Source: an uncultured Bacteroidales bacterium
GTDB lineage: Bacteria; Bacteroidota; Bacteroidia; Bacteroidales; Paludibacteraceae
DNA: 62,108 nt
Reading direction: 5' to 3'
Assembly: GCA_900321605.1 (NCBI GenBank)
Contig: ONWR01000008.1
Coordinates: forward strand, 1 to 62,108
A model generated the notes under the pieces. That model was not told the DNA's origin. It made no database searches and was given only the letters and a program-made list of their open reading frames with translations. How positions within the stretch are numbered: position 1 is the first letter of the stretch; every line of letters starts with the position of its first letter. The translations under genes and the position numbers were made by a program. Shown here in pieces: positions 8,503 through 17,486 of this stretch.

Positions 8503-8541
8503 CAAAAAAAAGAATCATCCTTGTGATGGTTCTTTTTTTTG
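8503..8541. terminator. Bidirectional terminator
   Basis: AGAATCATC (8511-8519) and GATGGTTCT (8525-8533) form a 9-bp stem with one G-U pair, flanked by an A run on the left and a T run on the right. On the minus strand it ends the signalling operon that stops at 8564. Confidence 0.8.
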
Positions 8542-8563
8542 AACCCACTTATCCGCTCATCCT

Positions 8564-9367
8564 TTATTTCAAAAAACGCTTACGCAACAACTGGATATCA
8601 TCCGGAGCGAGGAAGAGCTGCTCATGCAGATAATTGATCATTCCTCCGAACTCCTCGTCGATGAGATCAAGTGTGCGTATAAAATTCGGTGTCGAGACAC
8701 CCATGAAAGCAAGGATCACCTCTTTCTCAGCCTCTCCTCCGCCACGAGCATCAATCTCTGCGTTCAGTTTGGCTACCAGATCACGGTACGCCGCGTTGGA
8801 CAAATCAAAATCCTCAATGACCGCCTCTCTCTCCACACCTAAGGCAAAGAGCAGATAAGCGGCACCCCACCCTGTCCGGTCTTTCCCTTGGAAGCAATGC
8901 CACAAGATACCTCCTTCTTCGGGTGCCTCGATGATCAGACGCAGGAACGTAGCGTACTGCAACTGCGAGAACTCGCTTCGTATTAAAGACGGGTACATAT
9001 TTCGTGCCATTTTTTGCACTTCGGGATAAAAAGAGTAATTTACTATATGCGCTTCCAAGTCCAAAAACGCCTCTTGGGGTATCGGTTGCTCGGTCAGACG
9101 CTCTGCGCTCAAGTCAATGGTCGGCAGCAGATGATGTTCGGCGCCAACAACCTCCTGATCCGGTAAAGCTTCCGCCTCGCCTATGGACCGGAAATCAAAG
9201 ATCTTAGCAAGGTTATACTCCTCGTGCAGACGAGTCAGGTCGGCTTTAGAAGCATCGTGCAGATGCGCGGTACGAAGCAGACGGTGAGGTTTGATCTCCC
9301 GTCCTCCGGCTCCTACCAGCCCGCCTAAATCACGCGCGTTAACGATATTATCAAATAAAACTTCCAT
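8564..9367 (-). CDS. Tyrosine-protein phosphatase (Y_phosphatase3 type)
   Basis: The 267-residue cytoplasmic protein has the cysteine phosphatase loop HCFQGKDRTG (HCxxGKDRTG, as in the bacterial Y_phosphatase3/PTP family that also acts on phosphoinositides), an N-terminal FDNIVNARDLGGL motif typical of this family, and the DFRSIGEAEAL segment with the general-acid region. It likely dephosphorylates phosphotyrosine or a phosphorylated small molecule. Its ATG overlaps the stop of the upstream HD protein by one base (TAATG), so the pair is translationally coupled. It is the last gene of the operon, followed by a bidirectional terminator. Confidence 0.85.
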   Translation of the reverse strand: MEVLFDNIVNARDLGGLVGAGGREIKPHRLLRTAHLHDASKADLTRLHEEYNLAKIFDFRSIGEAEALPDQEVVGAEHHLLPTIDLSAERLTEQPIPQEAFLDLEAHIVNYSFYPEVQKMARNMYPSLIRSEFSQLQYATFLRLIIEAPEEGGILWHCFQGKDRTGWGAAYLLFALGVEREAVIEDFDLSNAAYRDLVAKLNAEIDARGGGEAEKEVILAFMGVSTPNFIRTLDLIDEEFGGMINYLHEQLFLAPDDIQLLRKRFLK

Positions 9368-9957
9368 TAGAATACTTCATCTATCAAACGTACAAACTCG
9401 CGATACGCAAAGGTATCAGACAGTTCGCTCAATGCATCTGCCAAACCGCGGTAATGCCACGCGTGCGACTCTTTGTCCTTGACGTGGAAGATAGACCATA
9501 GAGCATCTCCTTTGGTCTGATAATCACGCCATATAGCACGCATGTTACTCAGTTTGTCTCCCATCGCTACGATCTTCGCATCATGCGGAGCCGCCTTGAG
9601 ACGGTCAATCGCCGCCTGTTTGCGTGCATGCCACGTAGCCGCTTCATCGCCTTTCTCGGCATCGAAGAGCTCACCGTTGATCTGATCGCTCTCGGCATGA
9701 ACCAGATGCGCTATCCGTTCGCCGAACTCGGCTTGCAGTTGCTCCACCGTCACATCGGTATCTTCGATCGTGTCATGCAAAGCAGCAGCAGCGAGGAGTT
9801 CCTGATCCGGAGTGATGGACGCTACAATCTCCACCGCCTCCATGGGATGAACGATATACGGAAATCCCTTTCCGCGACGCTCTGTATTATGATGCGCCTT
9901 GACAGCAAAGATGATCGCGCGGTCAAGCAGATCGGTTTCTAAATATTTATTTGCCAT
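9367..9957 (-). CDS. HD-domain protein, probable alarmone/nucleotide hydrolase
   Basis: The 196-residue protein carries an HD metal-dependent phosphohydrolase domain of the SpoT/Mesh1 type: AHHNTERRGKGFPYIVHPMEAVEIV (histidines), LLAAAALHDTIEDTDVT (HD motif followed by ED), and GDKLSNMRAIWRDY near the C-terminal metal ligand. In SpoT and small alarmone hydrolases this domain removes pyrophosphate from (p)ppGpp. Because the same operon encodes a RelA/SpoT-type synthetase, alarmone hydrolysis is a reasonable inference, but other nucleotides cannot be excluded. It is one-base-coupled to the phosphatase downstream. Confidence 0.75.
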   Translation of the reverse strand: MANKYLETDLLDRAIIFAVKAHHNTERRGKGFPYIVHPMEAVEIVASITPDQELLAAAALHDTIEDTDVTVEQLQAEFGERIAHLVHAESDQINGELFDAEKGDEAATWHARKQAAIDRLKAAPHDAKIVAMGDKLSNMRAIWRDYQTKGDALWSIFHVKDKESHAWHYRGLADALSELSDTFAYREFVRLIDEVF

Positions 9958-9989
9958 TAGGCTTTTTCCTTTCCATTTTTCAGCTTATA

Positions 9990-10011
9990 AAAGTCTTTGT
10001 AAAGTCTTTGT
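9990..10011. repeat. 11-bp tandem word in intergenic gap
   Basis: AAAGTCTTTGT occurs twice in tandem (9990-10000, 10001-10011), followed by a degraded copy, in the 85-base gap between the HD gene and the kinase gene. Confidence 0.7.
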
Positions 10012-10042
10012 AAAGGCTTAGATAAGTCTTTCACCTTTCATC

Positions 10043-10909
10043 TTAATAAATCGTGCCCTCCAACATAGCTCGGAACTGCGGCATCGGGCATTGGGTATCA
10101 CGCTCTATAATCAGCGTTTTGAGACCCGCGTAGATCTTCACCTCTTTCATCACCTTCTCCATGTCGGCATCTTTGCCGAAATACTCCTGAGCAAAACCAT
10201 CCCAGAAACGGGCAGCAGTAGCATTCGTCATATGATTGACCTCCATGGTCCAACTCTCGTCGTTCAGACAGCAGCACAGATAGACCATGCCGATGTCAAA
10301 CATCGGATAGCCGTAACAGAAATCGCCGAGGTCAATGAAATAAGGCGTACGTACTCCGTCCTTCTCGGTAAAAATACCGTTACCGAACTGCAAATCGCCG
10401 TGGATAGCAGTGTCCGCATCCGGGGCTGCAGCTATGAAATCATGGATCTTCTGTTTCTGCTCGTCGGTGAAGAAGGGGTTGTCTGCCAACATCTTATAGA
10501 GACGATCCTTCACGTTCTCGAACTGCGTAGTATCCACATGCACAGAGTGCAGTTTCTTACAGAGCTGCGCAAACTCTTTTCCGTACTCTTCTGCGAGCTC
10601 CGGATGATCACCGCAAGCACGCGAGTACGATTTTTTACCCTCAATACGGCGGAAACGGATACCCACCTGTTTGCCGTCGGTCACCAGATCACCGGGTTCG
10701 GGTGTCGGGATACCCATTGCATACACTTTCTGCGCTACCTCCAACTCCAACTTAGCTGCCTCGAAATTGCGGAAGTACAACTTGAGCATGATATTGGGGT
10801 CTGTTTTATGATTATAACTCGCACCATTGGCTCCTTCGCCGGTACGTACATAGTCATTCAAATCAATGAGTTTTGGTTCCATAATTGTTTCTTTTTTAGG
10901 GTTAAGCAT
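10043..10909 (-). CDS. Aminoglycoside phosphotransferase-like kinase (TIGR02172 type)
   Basis: The 288-residue protein has a protein-kinase-like fold of the APH/choline kinase group: an N-terminal GEGANGASYNHK nucleotide loop, the catalytic loop AIHGDLQFGNGIF, and the metal-binding YFIDLGDFCYG motif. Family members phosphorylate small molecules or remain uncharacterised; drug resistance should not be assumed. The ATG at 10909 overlaps the synthetase stop by eight bases; an internal ATG at 10882 (MEPKLIDL) is an equally plausible start. It sits inside the signalling operon, so a regulatory substrate is possible. Confidence 0.7.
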   Translation of the reverse strand: MLNPKKETIMEPKLIDLNDYVRTGEGANGASYNHKTDPNIMLKLYFRNFEAAKLELEVAQKVYAMGIPTPEPGDLVTDGKQVGIRFRRIEGKKSYSRACGDHPELAEEYGKEFAQLCKKLHSVHVDTTQFENVKDRLYKMLADNPFFTDEQKQKIHDFIAAAPDADTAIHGDLQFGNGIFTEKDGVRTPYFIDLGDFCYGYPMFDIGMVYLCCCLNDESWTMEVNHMTNATAARFWDGFAQEYFGKDADMEKVMKEVKIYAGLKTLIIERDTQCPMPQFRAMLEGTIY

Positions 10910-11957
10910 TTAGTTGGCTCATGAACGGCAGGTTAGAAGCCAATTGATAGGTCAGCTCCGCCAACGCCGCGTTCTGGGTATTGTGACCGTTGATGGCATC
11001 AAACATCCGTTCGAGACCGATCTTACCACCTCCGGTAGAGAGGATGCAGACGATACAGATGTTCTGCAAGCCCACGGCAGAAGAGATGATATCCAGATCT
11101 GTGTTTCCGAGTTGGTAACGCGCCAGACGATAGGCGTCTTCTTCGTATTTGTGGATCAGACGGCTGACGTCTCCCAGCGTCTTGCAGCCCAAGGCTACCA
11201 ACACGCGCAAGTAGCGGATGAGCGGTGCATCCTGTATCTCTGCCTGATTGATAGCAGCAATACGTTTATTGAGTTGCTCAAACGGCTCTGCCTGCAGATA
11301 CGAACGGAAGGTATCGCCGTCCAAGAGGACATCGTCCAATTTGCCATTCTGCACCAACTGGTGTACCCTGCGACGGTAGTCGGTGATCTCCGAACGAATA
11401 CGGCTGAACTCATCGTCCGCCAACTCCAACAGTCCCGCCAAACGGTTCATGCGTCGCATGTACATACGTGGGATCTCGATGCCGGATTTATAACCGGTAT
11501 CGTGATTGATAGCCGCCCACGCGTGCTGCAAAGTGGTACGCAGTTGTAACTCAAAACGGAAGTGATAACCGGGCACACGGCAGATATAATGCAGCGAGTT
11601 ATAGCCGAAACTGTCAAGTTGGTGCAACATTCGTTTATCCACTGAGTTATTCCAATCCACCTCGAACAACTGCTCCGTCATGGCTGCAATACGGTCCACA
11701 TCATCGGTATAGAAAGTGATGATACGTGCGCCCACCAAATCGGTGACTTCATCCAGCGTAGCGTACTTGCCTCCCTTGAGCGCCAACTTACCCGCCAAGG
11801 ACTCCTCGGTCTTCACACGCGCCTCTACGGCGGTGACGATTAGTCCGTTGCGATCCAGCGCCTCACGAAGAGTAGCAAGCACCTGTTCTTTGAGTTTCTC
11901 CAATTCAGGACGCGACTCGCGGAACTCCTCCAATAACATTTCGGAATGCAGATCCAT
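10902..11957 (-). CDS. RelA/SpoT-type nucleotide synthetase with C-terminal extension
   Basis: The 351-residue protein contains a RelA/SpoT nucleotidyltransferase (SYNTH) domain in about residues 30-170: VEARVKTEESLAGKL, DEVTDLVGARIITFY, SFGYNSLHYICRVPG and FELQLRTTLQHAWAAINHDTGYKS, which carries the E-x-Q-x-R catalytic segment. There is no HD, TGS or ACT domain, so it belongs with small alarmone synthetases, but a helical C-terminal part of about 170 residues is unusual for RelP/RelQ. It probably transfers pyrophosphate from ATP to a guanosine nucleotide. An HD hydrolase two genes downstream could provide the reverse activity. Confidence 0.8.
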   Translation of the reverse strand: MDLHSEMLLEEFRESRPELEKLKEQVLATLREALDRNGLIVTAVEARVKTEESLAGKLALKGGKYATLDEVTDLVGARIITFYTDDVDRIAAMTEQLFEVDWNNSVDKRMLHQLDSFGYNSLHYICRVPGYHFRFELQLRTTLQHAWAAINHDTGYKSGIEIPRMYMRRMNRLAGLLELADDEFSRIRSEITDYRRRVHQLVQNGKLDDVLLDGDTFRSYLQAEPFEQLNKRIAAINQAEIQDAPLIRYLRVLVALGCKTLGDVSRLIHKYEEDAYRLARYQLGNTDLDIISSAVGLQNICIVCILSTGGGKIGLERMFDAINGHNTQNAALAELTYQLASNLPFMSQLNA

Positions 11958-11965
11958 AGGAATTA

Positions 11966-12268
11966 TTATTGGATTTCAAACAGGCTGATAAAACCGGTCA
12001 TCATGAATACCTGACGGATGTCTGCATTGATATTCCGTACGATGACTTTAGACCCGTGCGAAGCAGCCTCTTTGCGGATAGAGAGGAAGATTCGCAAGCC
12101 CGAAGAGGAGATATACTCCAATTCAGAGCAATTGAGGACGATTTCTTTTTTCTCCGCTACCATCAGCGGCTTCACTTCCTCCGCTGTAGTTACTGCTGCC
12201 GCTGTGTCCAGACGACCACTAAACGTTGCAATCAACTGATTGCCGTTTTCCTTAATTTCTGTTTTCAT
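11966..12268 (-). CDS. STAS-domain anti-sigma-factor-antagonist-like protein
   Basis: The 100-residue protein is a single STAS domain: MKTEIKENGNQLIATFSGRL strand pair, ELEYISSSGLRIFLSIRKEA with the phosphorylatable serine in the SSGLR loop, and the C-terminal VFMMTGFISLF helix. In partner switching, an anti-sigma kinase phosphorylates this serine and a SpoIIE/PP2C phosphatase removes the phosphate. Both activities are encoded as domains of the gene immediately upstream (27-base gap), which supports direct partnership. Confidence 0.85.
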   Translation of the reverse strand: MKTEIKENGNQLIATFSGRLDTAAAVTTAEEVKPLMVAEKKEIVLNCSELEYISSSGLRIFLSIRKEAASHGSKVIVRNINADIRQVFMMTGFISLFEIQ

Positions 12269-12295
12269 ATAGTTTTAATTATCAATTATCTACTT

Positions 12296-14341
12296 TCAAT
12301 TTTCACTTTTCAATTTCTTAACGAGTGTCAAGACATTCTTGTCATCTTCGCGTACATACTGCACCTCGTCCATGAGCTGACGAACGAGATGAATACCCAA
12401 ACCGCCGATAGCCCGTTCCTCTGCCGGAAGGCTCAGATCGGGTTCGGATTTCTGAGTCGGATCAAAAGGTATGCCACTATCGGAGATGGTGAACGTCAAC
12501 TGCTCTCCCTCCGGTGTGCAGCTACGGACAAACTCGACAAACACTTTGCCGTTATTGGTATCGGGGTACGCGTAGAGCATCACGTTGCTAACCGCTTCCT
12601 CCAAGGCAAGGTTAACCGGCATGTTCAACTCTTCGGGCAGCTTCAGATTATCAATCCACTCTGCCAAGGTCGGAATCTGCTGTATATCATTGCGCATGAC
12701 GAGAGCCGGAATCTGGTAACGGAGCGCCAACATGGTGATATCATCGCTCTGCTCCGCGTCTTTCACAAACGCCTGTATTTCAGCGCGCATGTTATCCACT
12801 ATCTTACGCGGGGAAAGGGTGTTCATCTTCTCCAACGCTACGAACATCCGCTCGTCTCCGAACAGATCATGATGCGCATTCTCCGCCTCCGTCAGACCGT
12901 CCGTATAGAGGAACAGCGTGTCATTATAGTGCAGCTTCGTCTTCTGCGCTACATAGTCATAATCACGTGTGACACCTAAAGGCAGGTTCGGTTTCACCGG
13001 CAACAGACGCGGAGTGACATCCGAATGAGACAAGCAAACGGGTGCATTATGCCCGGCGTTGCAGTAATCCAACTCACCGTTGCTGGTATCCAAGACGCCC
13101 AAGAACAAGGTAACAAACATATTCTGCTCGTTCTGCTCAGCCAGCGAATCGTTCATCTGTTTAACGATCTCCGCTGCCCTCTCCTCATGCGCGGTGACAT
13201 TACGGAAAAGCGAACGGATAGTTGCCATCACTAAGGAAGCCGGTACACCCTTACCGCTCACATCACCCACACAGAAGAATAGTTTATCGTGGCGCACATA
13301 GAAATCATACAGATCGCCTCCTACCTCTTTCGCCGGATGAACAATACCATATATATTAAGGTCCAAACGATCCAAGAAAGGCGGGAAGACTCTGGGCAAC
13401 ATAGCCATCTGGATAGTCTGCGCTACTTCCAACTCATCCTCCATACGCTGATTCAGAGCTTTCGATTCCAGCAGACGATGCAGATTGCGGGAAGAGTGCC
13501 AAACAATAAAGATCAGGACTCCTAAACCAAGAATCATCAGCAAACCAACGATACGACCGATGCGGTTCAGGCTTCTAAAGAGCTCATCGTCCGGAATGAT
13601 AACCTCTATATGCCAGCCTGTTGCACCTATCTCTTGGTGGAAGATATTATATTTATCCCCTGCCGTCGTATCGACATCGGAAACGATATTCTCTCCTTTG
13701 CTGGAACGGATAGAGGAATAACTATTGGGATATATCTCCAGATTAGCCGACAGGTCTTTGAGATACTCCAAGGACAGATCGACGCACACCACCGCAACAA
13801 CCTTGCCGTTCTTGTCATGCACCGGGCAGGAACAACTGACCACCATCTCTTGCGAACCCGAATCATCCAAATACGGCTCACTCCACCAACAGCTGTCAAT
13901 CACCAGACCGTTCTGAAACCACTCCATCTGAGTATAGTCATGCTCGGCGCTGCCTATATTTCGGGTAAAGATACTGTCTTCAGAAATACGACTACTGCAG
14001 ATCTCGTAATACCTACCTTTCTTCGGGAAATAGTCCGGCACGAAAGCGACAGCGAGACTCGTATTGGAACGAAGGGTGCTAACTGCCAAACGAGTAGCCG
14101 GATAGATAGCATCCGGATCGTCCAGACTCTTCTCAGCCAGCTTCGCCAAAGCCTTAGCAGCCGTCTCCAATTCGATAGTACGCAACTCTATCTCCAACTC
14201 CGCTTTGCGCAACTCAGCTCGCGCCAAGTCCTGCGCCTCCTGACGGATAGCATGACGGCTTGTAAAATACATGATGCAAGAGATAGCCTCAAGCGCCAAC
14301 GCCGCTACTACAATGATCCAAATTCCTGATTTTCCTTTCAT
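12296..14341 (-). CDS. Membrane sensor: SpoIIE-type PP2C phosphatase fused to RsbW-like ATPase
   Basis: The start is taken at ATG 14341; the longest frame begins inside the promoter. In 681 residues: TM helix 1 (about 7-27), an extracytoplasmic dCache-like sensor (about 40-270, VDTTAGDKYNIFHQEIGATG), TM helix 2 (IVGLLMILGLGVLIFIVWHS), a short coiled coil, a SpoIIE/PP2C domain (VGGDLYDFYV, FCVGDVSGKGVPASLVMA, LFLYTDGLTEA, DDITMLALRY), and a C-terminal HATPase with N box NLALEEAVSNVMLYAY, DSGIPFDP and GGLGIHLVRQL. Phosphatase and kinase for the STAS partner are thus in one polypeptide. The last codons (LKSEN) run into TTTTCAA-type tandem words. Confidence 0.9.
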   Translation of the reverse strand: MKGKSGIWIIVVAALALEAISCIMYFTSRHAIRQEAQDLARAELRKAELEIELRTIELETAAKALAKLAEKSLDDPDAIYPATRLAVSTLRSNTSLAVAFVPDYFPKKGRYYEICSSRISEDSIFTRNIGSAEHDYTQMEWFQNGLVIDSCWWSEPYLDDSGSQEMVVSCSCPVHDKNGKVVAVVCVDLSLEYLKDLSANLEIYPNSYSSIRSSKGENIVSDVDTTAGDKYNIFHQEIGATGWHIEVIIPDDELFRSLNRIGRIVGLLMILGLGVLIFIVWHSSRNLHRLLESKALNQRMEDELEVAQTIQMAMLPRVFPPFLDRLDLNIYGIVHPAKEVGGDLYDFYVRHDKLFFCVGDVSGKGVPASLVMATIRSLFRNVTAHEERAAEIVKQMNDSLAEQNEQNMFVTLFLGVLDTSNGELDYCNAGHNAPVCLSHSDVTPRLLPVKPNLPLGVTRDYDYVAQKTKLHYNDTLFLYTDGLTEAENAHHDLFGDERMFVALEKMNTLSPRKIVDNMRAEIQAFVKDAEQSDDITMLALRYQIPALVMRNDIQQIPTLAEWIDNLKLPEELNMPVNLALEEAVSNVMLYAYPDTNNGKVFVEFVRSCTPEGEQLTFTISDSGIPFDPTQKSEPDLSLPAEERAIGGLGIHLVRQLMDEVQYVREDDKNVLTLVKKLKSEN

Positions 14342-14360
14342 AATTATAACCTTTGCGTCT

Positions 14361-14393
14361 GCAAAGGTACAACAAAAATTGCACATACGCAAA
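14361..14393 (-). promoter_or_regulatory. Promoter of the signalling operon
   Basis: On the minus strand TTTG (from 14393) and TACCTTTGC (14369-14361) are 20 bases apart; the spacer begins CGTATGTGCAA. Six genes follow in the same direction down to 8564. Confidence 0.85.
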
Positions 14394-14638
14394 TTTTCGA
14401 GTGTTTTTTAACAAATAAAATGAAATTTTATATATTTTTTTTGCATAAATAGCCACTACTCTTGTAAAAGACGATATTTTTCGGCAAAACAAGGAAAGCC
14501 TATTTAATATCCTAAACAAGCCAAACCAAATCATGGCGATTAAACTAAGATTTACCATCACTTTTCAATCATTACCTTCCATTTCTTGGTCACTTAAGGC
14601 ACAAAATGAAGAAAATTTGCATTATTATTCCGAAAAAC
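14394..14638. other. AT-rich intergenic region between divergent promoters
   Basis: About 245 bases between the promoters of the signalling operon and bamD. I see A/T-rich sequence with a T8 run but no gene, clear palindrome or tandem word. Confidence 0.5.
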
Positions 14639-14670
14639 TTGCATATGTCCAATTTTTGTTGTACCTTTGC
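14639..14670 (+). promoter_or_regulatory. bamD promoter
   Basis: TTGC at 14639-14642 and TACCTTTGC at 14662-14670; the spacer begins ATATGTCCAA. A TTG codon inside this promoter opens the longest frame, so the bamD start is placed at ATG 14688. Confidence 0.85.
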
Positions 14671-14687
14671 ACGATTTTTTGATTACA

Positions 14688-15497
14688 ATGCGTAAAAACG
14701 GATTTATTATATTATTATTTGCGGTACTACTGAGCGGTTGCGGAGATTATCAGCGTTTGCTCAAGTCGCGTGACCCTGAGGAGAAATATCAGGCGGCTTT
14801 GATGTACTTCAACGACAAGCAATACGTCAAGGCACAAACGCTCTTGGACGATGTGGCTTCTTACTACAAAGGCACCGAGCGTTCGGAGGATGTGTTGGCC
14901 TATTTAGCACGCAGTTATATGGGTCAGAAATCGTACGATGCAGCGACCGATTACTATCAGGCATATGTCCGCAACTATCCCAAGGGCAAGTATGCTACCG
15001 AAGCGTATTTCCAGATAGGTCACTGTCAGTACCTCAACTCGCCGGATGCCCGTTTGGATCAGGATATCACGCAGAAAGCGATAGAAGCCTATAACCTTTT
15101 CGTAGAGTTGTATCCTGAGAGTCCCTACTCTGCGCAAGCCTATGAGGAGATGAGCGAACTGTACGATAAGTTGGCTTACAAAGAGTTAAAAAGCGCTCAG
15201 TTATACTACAATTTAGGTACGTATTTGGGCAACAACTATCTGAGCAGCGAGATCGTAGCCCGCAATGCGCTCAAGAACTATCCGAGCAACTCGTATCAAG
15301 AGGAGTTCAACTGGATTGTGATGCAAGCTAAATATCAGCAAATGGTTCATTCCTTGGAGGATAAGAAAGCCGAACGTGCTCGTGATGCACAAGATGAGTA
15401 CTATAACTTCATCACCGAATATCCGGACTCCAAGCACCGGAAAGAGGTGGAGAAAATGAAGCAGAAGATTGATAAGATATTGAGAAATCAAGGTTGA
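14688..15497 (+). CDS. bamD: Outer membrane protein assembly factor BamD
   Basis: Lipoprotein component of the BAM complex, which inserts beta-barrel proteins into the outer membrane. The 269-residue protein has a lipoprotein signal with lipobox LLSGC (MRKNGFIILLFAVLLSGCGD) followed by TPR-like helical repeats: EKYQAALMYFNDKQYVKAQT, VLAYLARSYMGQKSYDAATD, AYFQIGHCQYL and AQAYEEMSELYDKLAYKELK. Length and order fit BamD. It leads an operon-like run with rpoZ and coaBC, the arrangement usual in Bacteroidales. Confidence 0.9.
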   Translation: MRKNGFIILLFAVLLSGCGDYQRLLKSRDPEEKYQAALMYFNDKQYVKAQTLLDDVASYYKGTERSEDVLAYLARSYMGQKSYDAATDYYQAYVRNYPKGKYATEAYFQIGHCQYLNSPDARLDQDITQKAIEAYNLFVELYPESPYSAQAYEEMSELYDKLAYKELKSAQLYYNLGTYLGNNYLSSEIVARNALKNYPSNSYQEEFNWIVMQAKYQQMVHSLEDKKAERARDAQDEYYNFITEYPDSKHRKEVEKMKQKIDKILRNQG

Positions 15498-15547
15498 TGA
15501 GTCGTTCAACCGAAAGAAAATACGATAATTGAAATTGAATATATATT

Positions 15548-15880
15548 ATGGATTACAAAAATTCAAAAGCACCTAAAAACACTGTCACACGTGACATCAA
15601 CCAGCTTACCGAACCGGTAGGAAACGTGTACGAGACAGTAGCTATCATTGCCAAACGCGCAAATCAGATCAGTACCGGCATCAAGAGAGAGTTGGATGCC
15701 AAACTGCAGGACTTCTCTATTCCGCAAGACTCACTGGATGAGACGTTTGAGAACAAAGAGCAAATCGAGATCAGCCGTCAGTACGAGCGTCTGCCGAAAC
15801 CGACGCTGATGGCTACTCAGGAGTTCATCGACGGCGAGCTCATTTATCGCACCGGTAACAAGGACGAAGCGCTGAAGTAA
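15548..15880 (+). CDS. rpoZ: RNA polymerase omega subunit
   Basis: The 110-residue protein resembles Bacteroidota RpoZ/Rpb6: [20 protein letters not shown] followed by the helix [20 protein letters not shown], where omega contacts the beta-prime C-terminus, and [19 protein letters not shown]. It assists assembly of RNA polymerase. Its stop overlaps the coaBC start by one base (TAATG), indicating translational coupling. Omega contributes to a (p)ppGpp site in proteobacterial RNA polymerase; whether that holds here is unknown. Confidence 0.85.
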   Translation: MDYKNSKAPKNTVTRDINQLTEPVGNVYETVAIIAKRANQISTGIKRELDAKLQDFSIPQDSLDETFENKEQIEISRQYERLPKPTLMATQEFIDGELIYRTGNKDEALK

Positions 15881-17091
15881 TGAGCTTACAAGGCAAACAC
15901 ATACTGGTCGGCATCAGTGGTGGCATTGCGGCGTATAAGATACCGGAACTGATTCGTTCGCTGGTCAAAGCGGGCGCAGAAGTGAGAGTAGCTACTACCC
16001 GTCACGCACTGGAGTTTGTCACCGAGTTAACCCTGCAAACCGTTTCGGGCAGCAGGGTTTATTCGGATGTGTTTGCAGCTATCAACGAACACGCTACCGA
16101 ACACATCTCCCTACCCGATTGGTGCGATGCGATGATCGTAGCTCCTGCGACCGCCAATGTGCTTTGCAAAATGGCGGCAGGCATAGCGGACGACGCGCTG
16201 ACGACCACCATCTGTTCTTGCGCAGCCCGCAAACCTATCGTAGTTGCGCCTGCGATGAACGATAAGATGTGGGAGAACCCTGCCGTGCAAAACGCCGTAA
16301 CGACTATCCGCCAATGGGAGAACGTGATGGTCGTTGAGCCTGCCGAAGGTCCCTTAGCTTGCGGTACGAGCGGCAAAGGACGCATGCGGGAGATCGATGA
16401 GTTGCAAGAGGCATTAGAGTACGCTCTGACGCCCAAGACGCTATCCGGCAAGCATGTTCTTATCACAGCCGGTGGCACGCAGGAGAAGATTGATCCTGTG
16501 CGGTTTATCAGCAATTACTCGACCGGCAAGATGGGTATCGCTCTTGCGCATGCTTGCGCGCGTAGAGGAGCGGATGTCACATTGGTTTGCGGAGCTGTGA
16601 GCGCACCCCTTATCAATCCTTTCGGCACGATCCATCGCATAGACGCACTCTCAGCACAAAGCATGTATGAGGCTTGCACGGCTGTCTGGCCTACAACCGA
16701 TATCGCTATTCTCTGCGCAGCCGTTGCGGACTTTACTCCGTCAGATACAGCGGATCAGAAAATCAAAAAACAAGAAGGTCAGACCGAACTATCACTACGT
16801 CTGACCACTACCCATGATATTGCCAAGACCTTAGGTGAGACCAAACGCGATGATCAGATCTTGGTCGGTTTTGCTTTAGAGACGGAGCATGAAAAAGAGA
16901 ATGCGCTCCGAAAATTGGAGCGCAAACATCTCGATGCGATAATACTCAATTCTTTACGGGATCAGGGAGCAGGCTTCGGCGCAGATACCAACATCGTTAC
17001 TATCATGCAATCCAACGGCACTGTAACCTCCCTTCCCCTTCAGTCTAAATCAGTTATTTCCGAAGGAATCCTAAAAGCCCTTTTTTCTTAG
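15880..17091 (+). CDS. coaBC: Phosphopantothenoylcysteine decarboxylase / phosphopantothenate-cysteine ligase
   Basis: Bifunctional flavoenzyme making 4'-phosphopantetheine precursors of coenzyme A in the cytoplasm. In 403 residues: CoaC domain (about 1-180) with [20 protein letters not shown], the [14 protein letters not shown] substrate-clamp motif and the [10 protein letters not shown] flavin segment; CoaB domain (about 185-403) with [20 protein letters not shown] and the AAVADF motif. The C-terminal 38 bases (17054-17091) overlap the convergent DUF3276 gene, so both proteins' last residues are encoded on opposite strands of the same DNA. Confidence 0.95.
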   Translation: MSLQGKHILVGISGGIAAYKIPELIRSLVKAGAEVRVATTRHALEFVTELTLQTVSGSRVYSDVFAAINEHATEHISLPDWCDAMIVAPATANVLCKMAAGIADDALTTTICSCAARKPIVVAPAMNDKMWENPAVQNAVTTIRQWENVMVVEPAEGPLACGTSGKGRMREIDELQEALEYALTPKTLSGKHVLITAGGTQEKIDPVRFISNYSTGKMGIALAHACARRGADVTLVCGAVSAPLINPFGTIHRIDALSAQSMYEACTAVWPTTDIAILCAAVADFTPSDTADQKIKKQEGQTELSLRLTTTHDIAKTLGETKRDDQILVGFALETEHEKENALRKLERKHLDAIILNSLRDQGAGFGADTNIVTIMQSNGTVTSLPLQSKSVISEGILKALFS

Positions 17092-17425
17092 GCTCATCGA
17101 TTTCTGCCTCTTCTTCTTTCGAATCCTCAGGCACAAACGCCGGACGCTCTTCGATTGTACCTAACTCATTCTGTACATACGTAATAACATCCTGTAGGCT
17201 TTCTGTAAAGTGAGTAAAGTCCTCTTTGTAGAGGAAAAGCTTGTGTTTCTCGAACGACGGAGCGTCTTCGCCCTCGTTCTGACGACGCTTACTCTCTGTG
17301 ATGCAGAGGTAAAGATCATTGTTACGAGCCTTGCGTACATCTAAGTAATAGATGCGCTTTCCAGCCTTGACTGAACGGCTGTAAACGATCTCTTGATCGC
17401 GTCTTTCTTCATTAATTTTATCCAT
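17054..17425 (-). CDS. PUR-family DNA/RNA-binding protein (DUF3276)
   Basis: Starting at ATG 17425 (MDKINEERRDQEIVYSRSVK), the 123-residue protein shows the PUR-domain fold typical of Bacteroidota DUF3276: EIVYSRSVKAGKRIYYLDVR, DLYLCITESKRR and HKLFLYKEDFTHFTESLQDV. Single PUR proteins bind single-stranded nucleic acid, e.g. as in Borrelia BpuR. The C-terminus is acidic then basic ([20 protein letters not shown]). The longer frame to 17485 starts within the promoter and was rejected. It shares its promoter region divergently with nusB. Confidence 0.85.
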   Translation of the reverse strand: MDKINEERRDQEIVYSRSVKAGKRIYYLDVRKARNNDLYLCITESKRRQNEGEDAPSFEKHKLFLYKEDFTHFTESLQDVITYVQNELGTIEERPAFVPEDSKEEEAEIDEPKKKGLLGFLRK

Positions 17426-17453
17426 TTTTACAAATTTTATATAAAAATCGGCT

Positions 17454-17486
17454 GCAAAATTACAAAAAATCTTGCACATATGCAAA
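17454..17486 (-). promoter_or_regulatory. DUF3276 promoter, overlapping the nusB promoter
   Basis: Minus strand: TTTG from 17486 and TAATTTTGC at 17462-17454, 20-base spacing. Its -33 region is the same palindrome TTGCACATATGCAA (17472-17485) used by the divergent nusB promoter. Confidence 0.85.

Noticed and set aside
10043-10909. Aminoglycoside resistance gene
   Set aside because: The fold is APH-like, but the protein matches a general kinase family and sits in a signalling operon; there is no basis to infer drug substrates.
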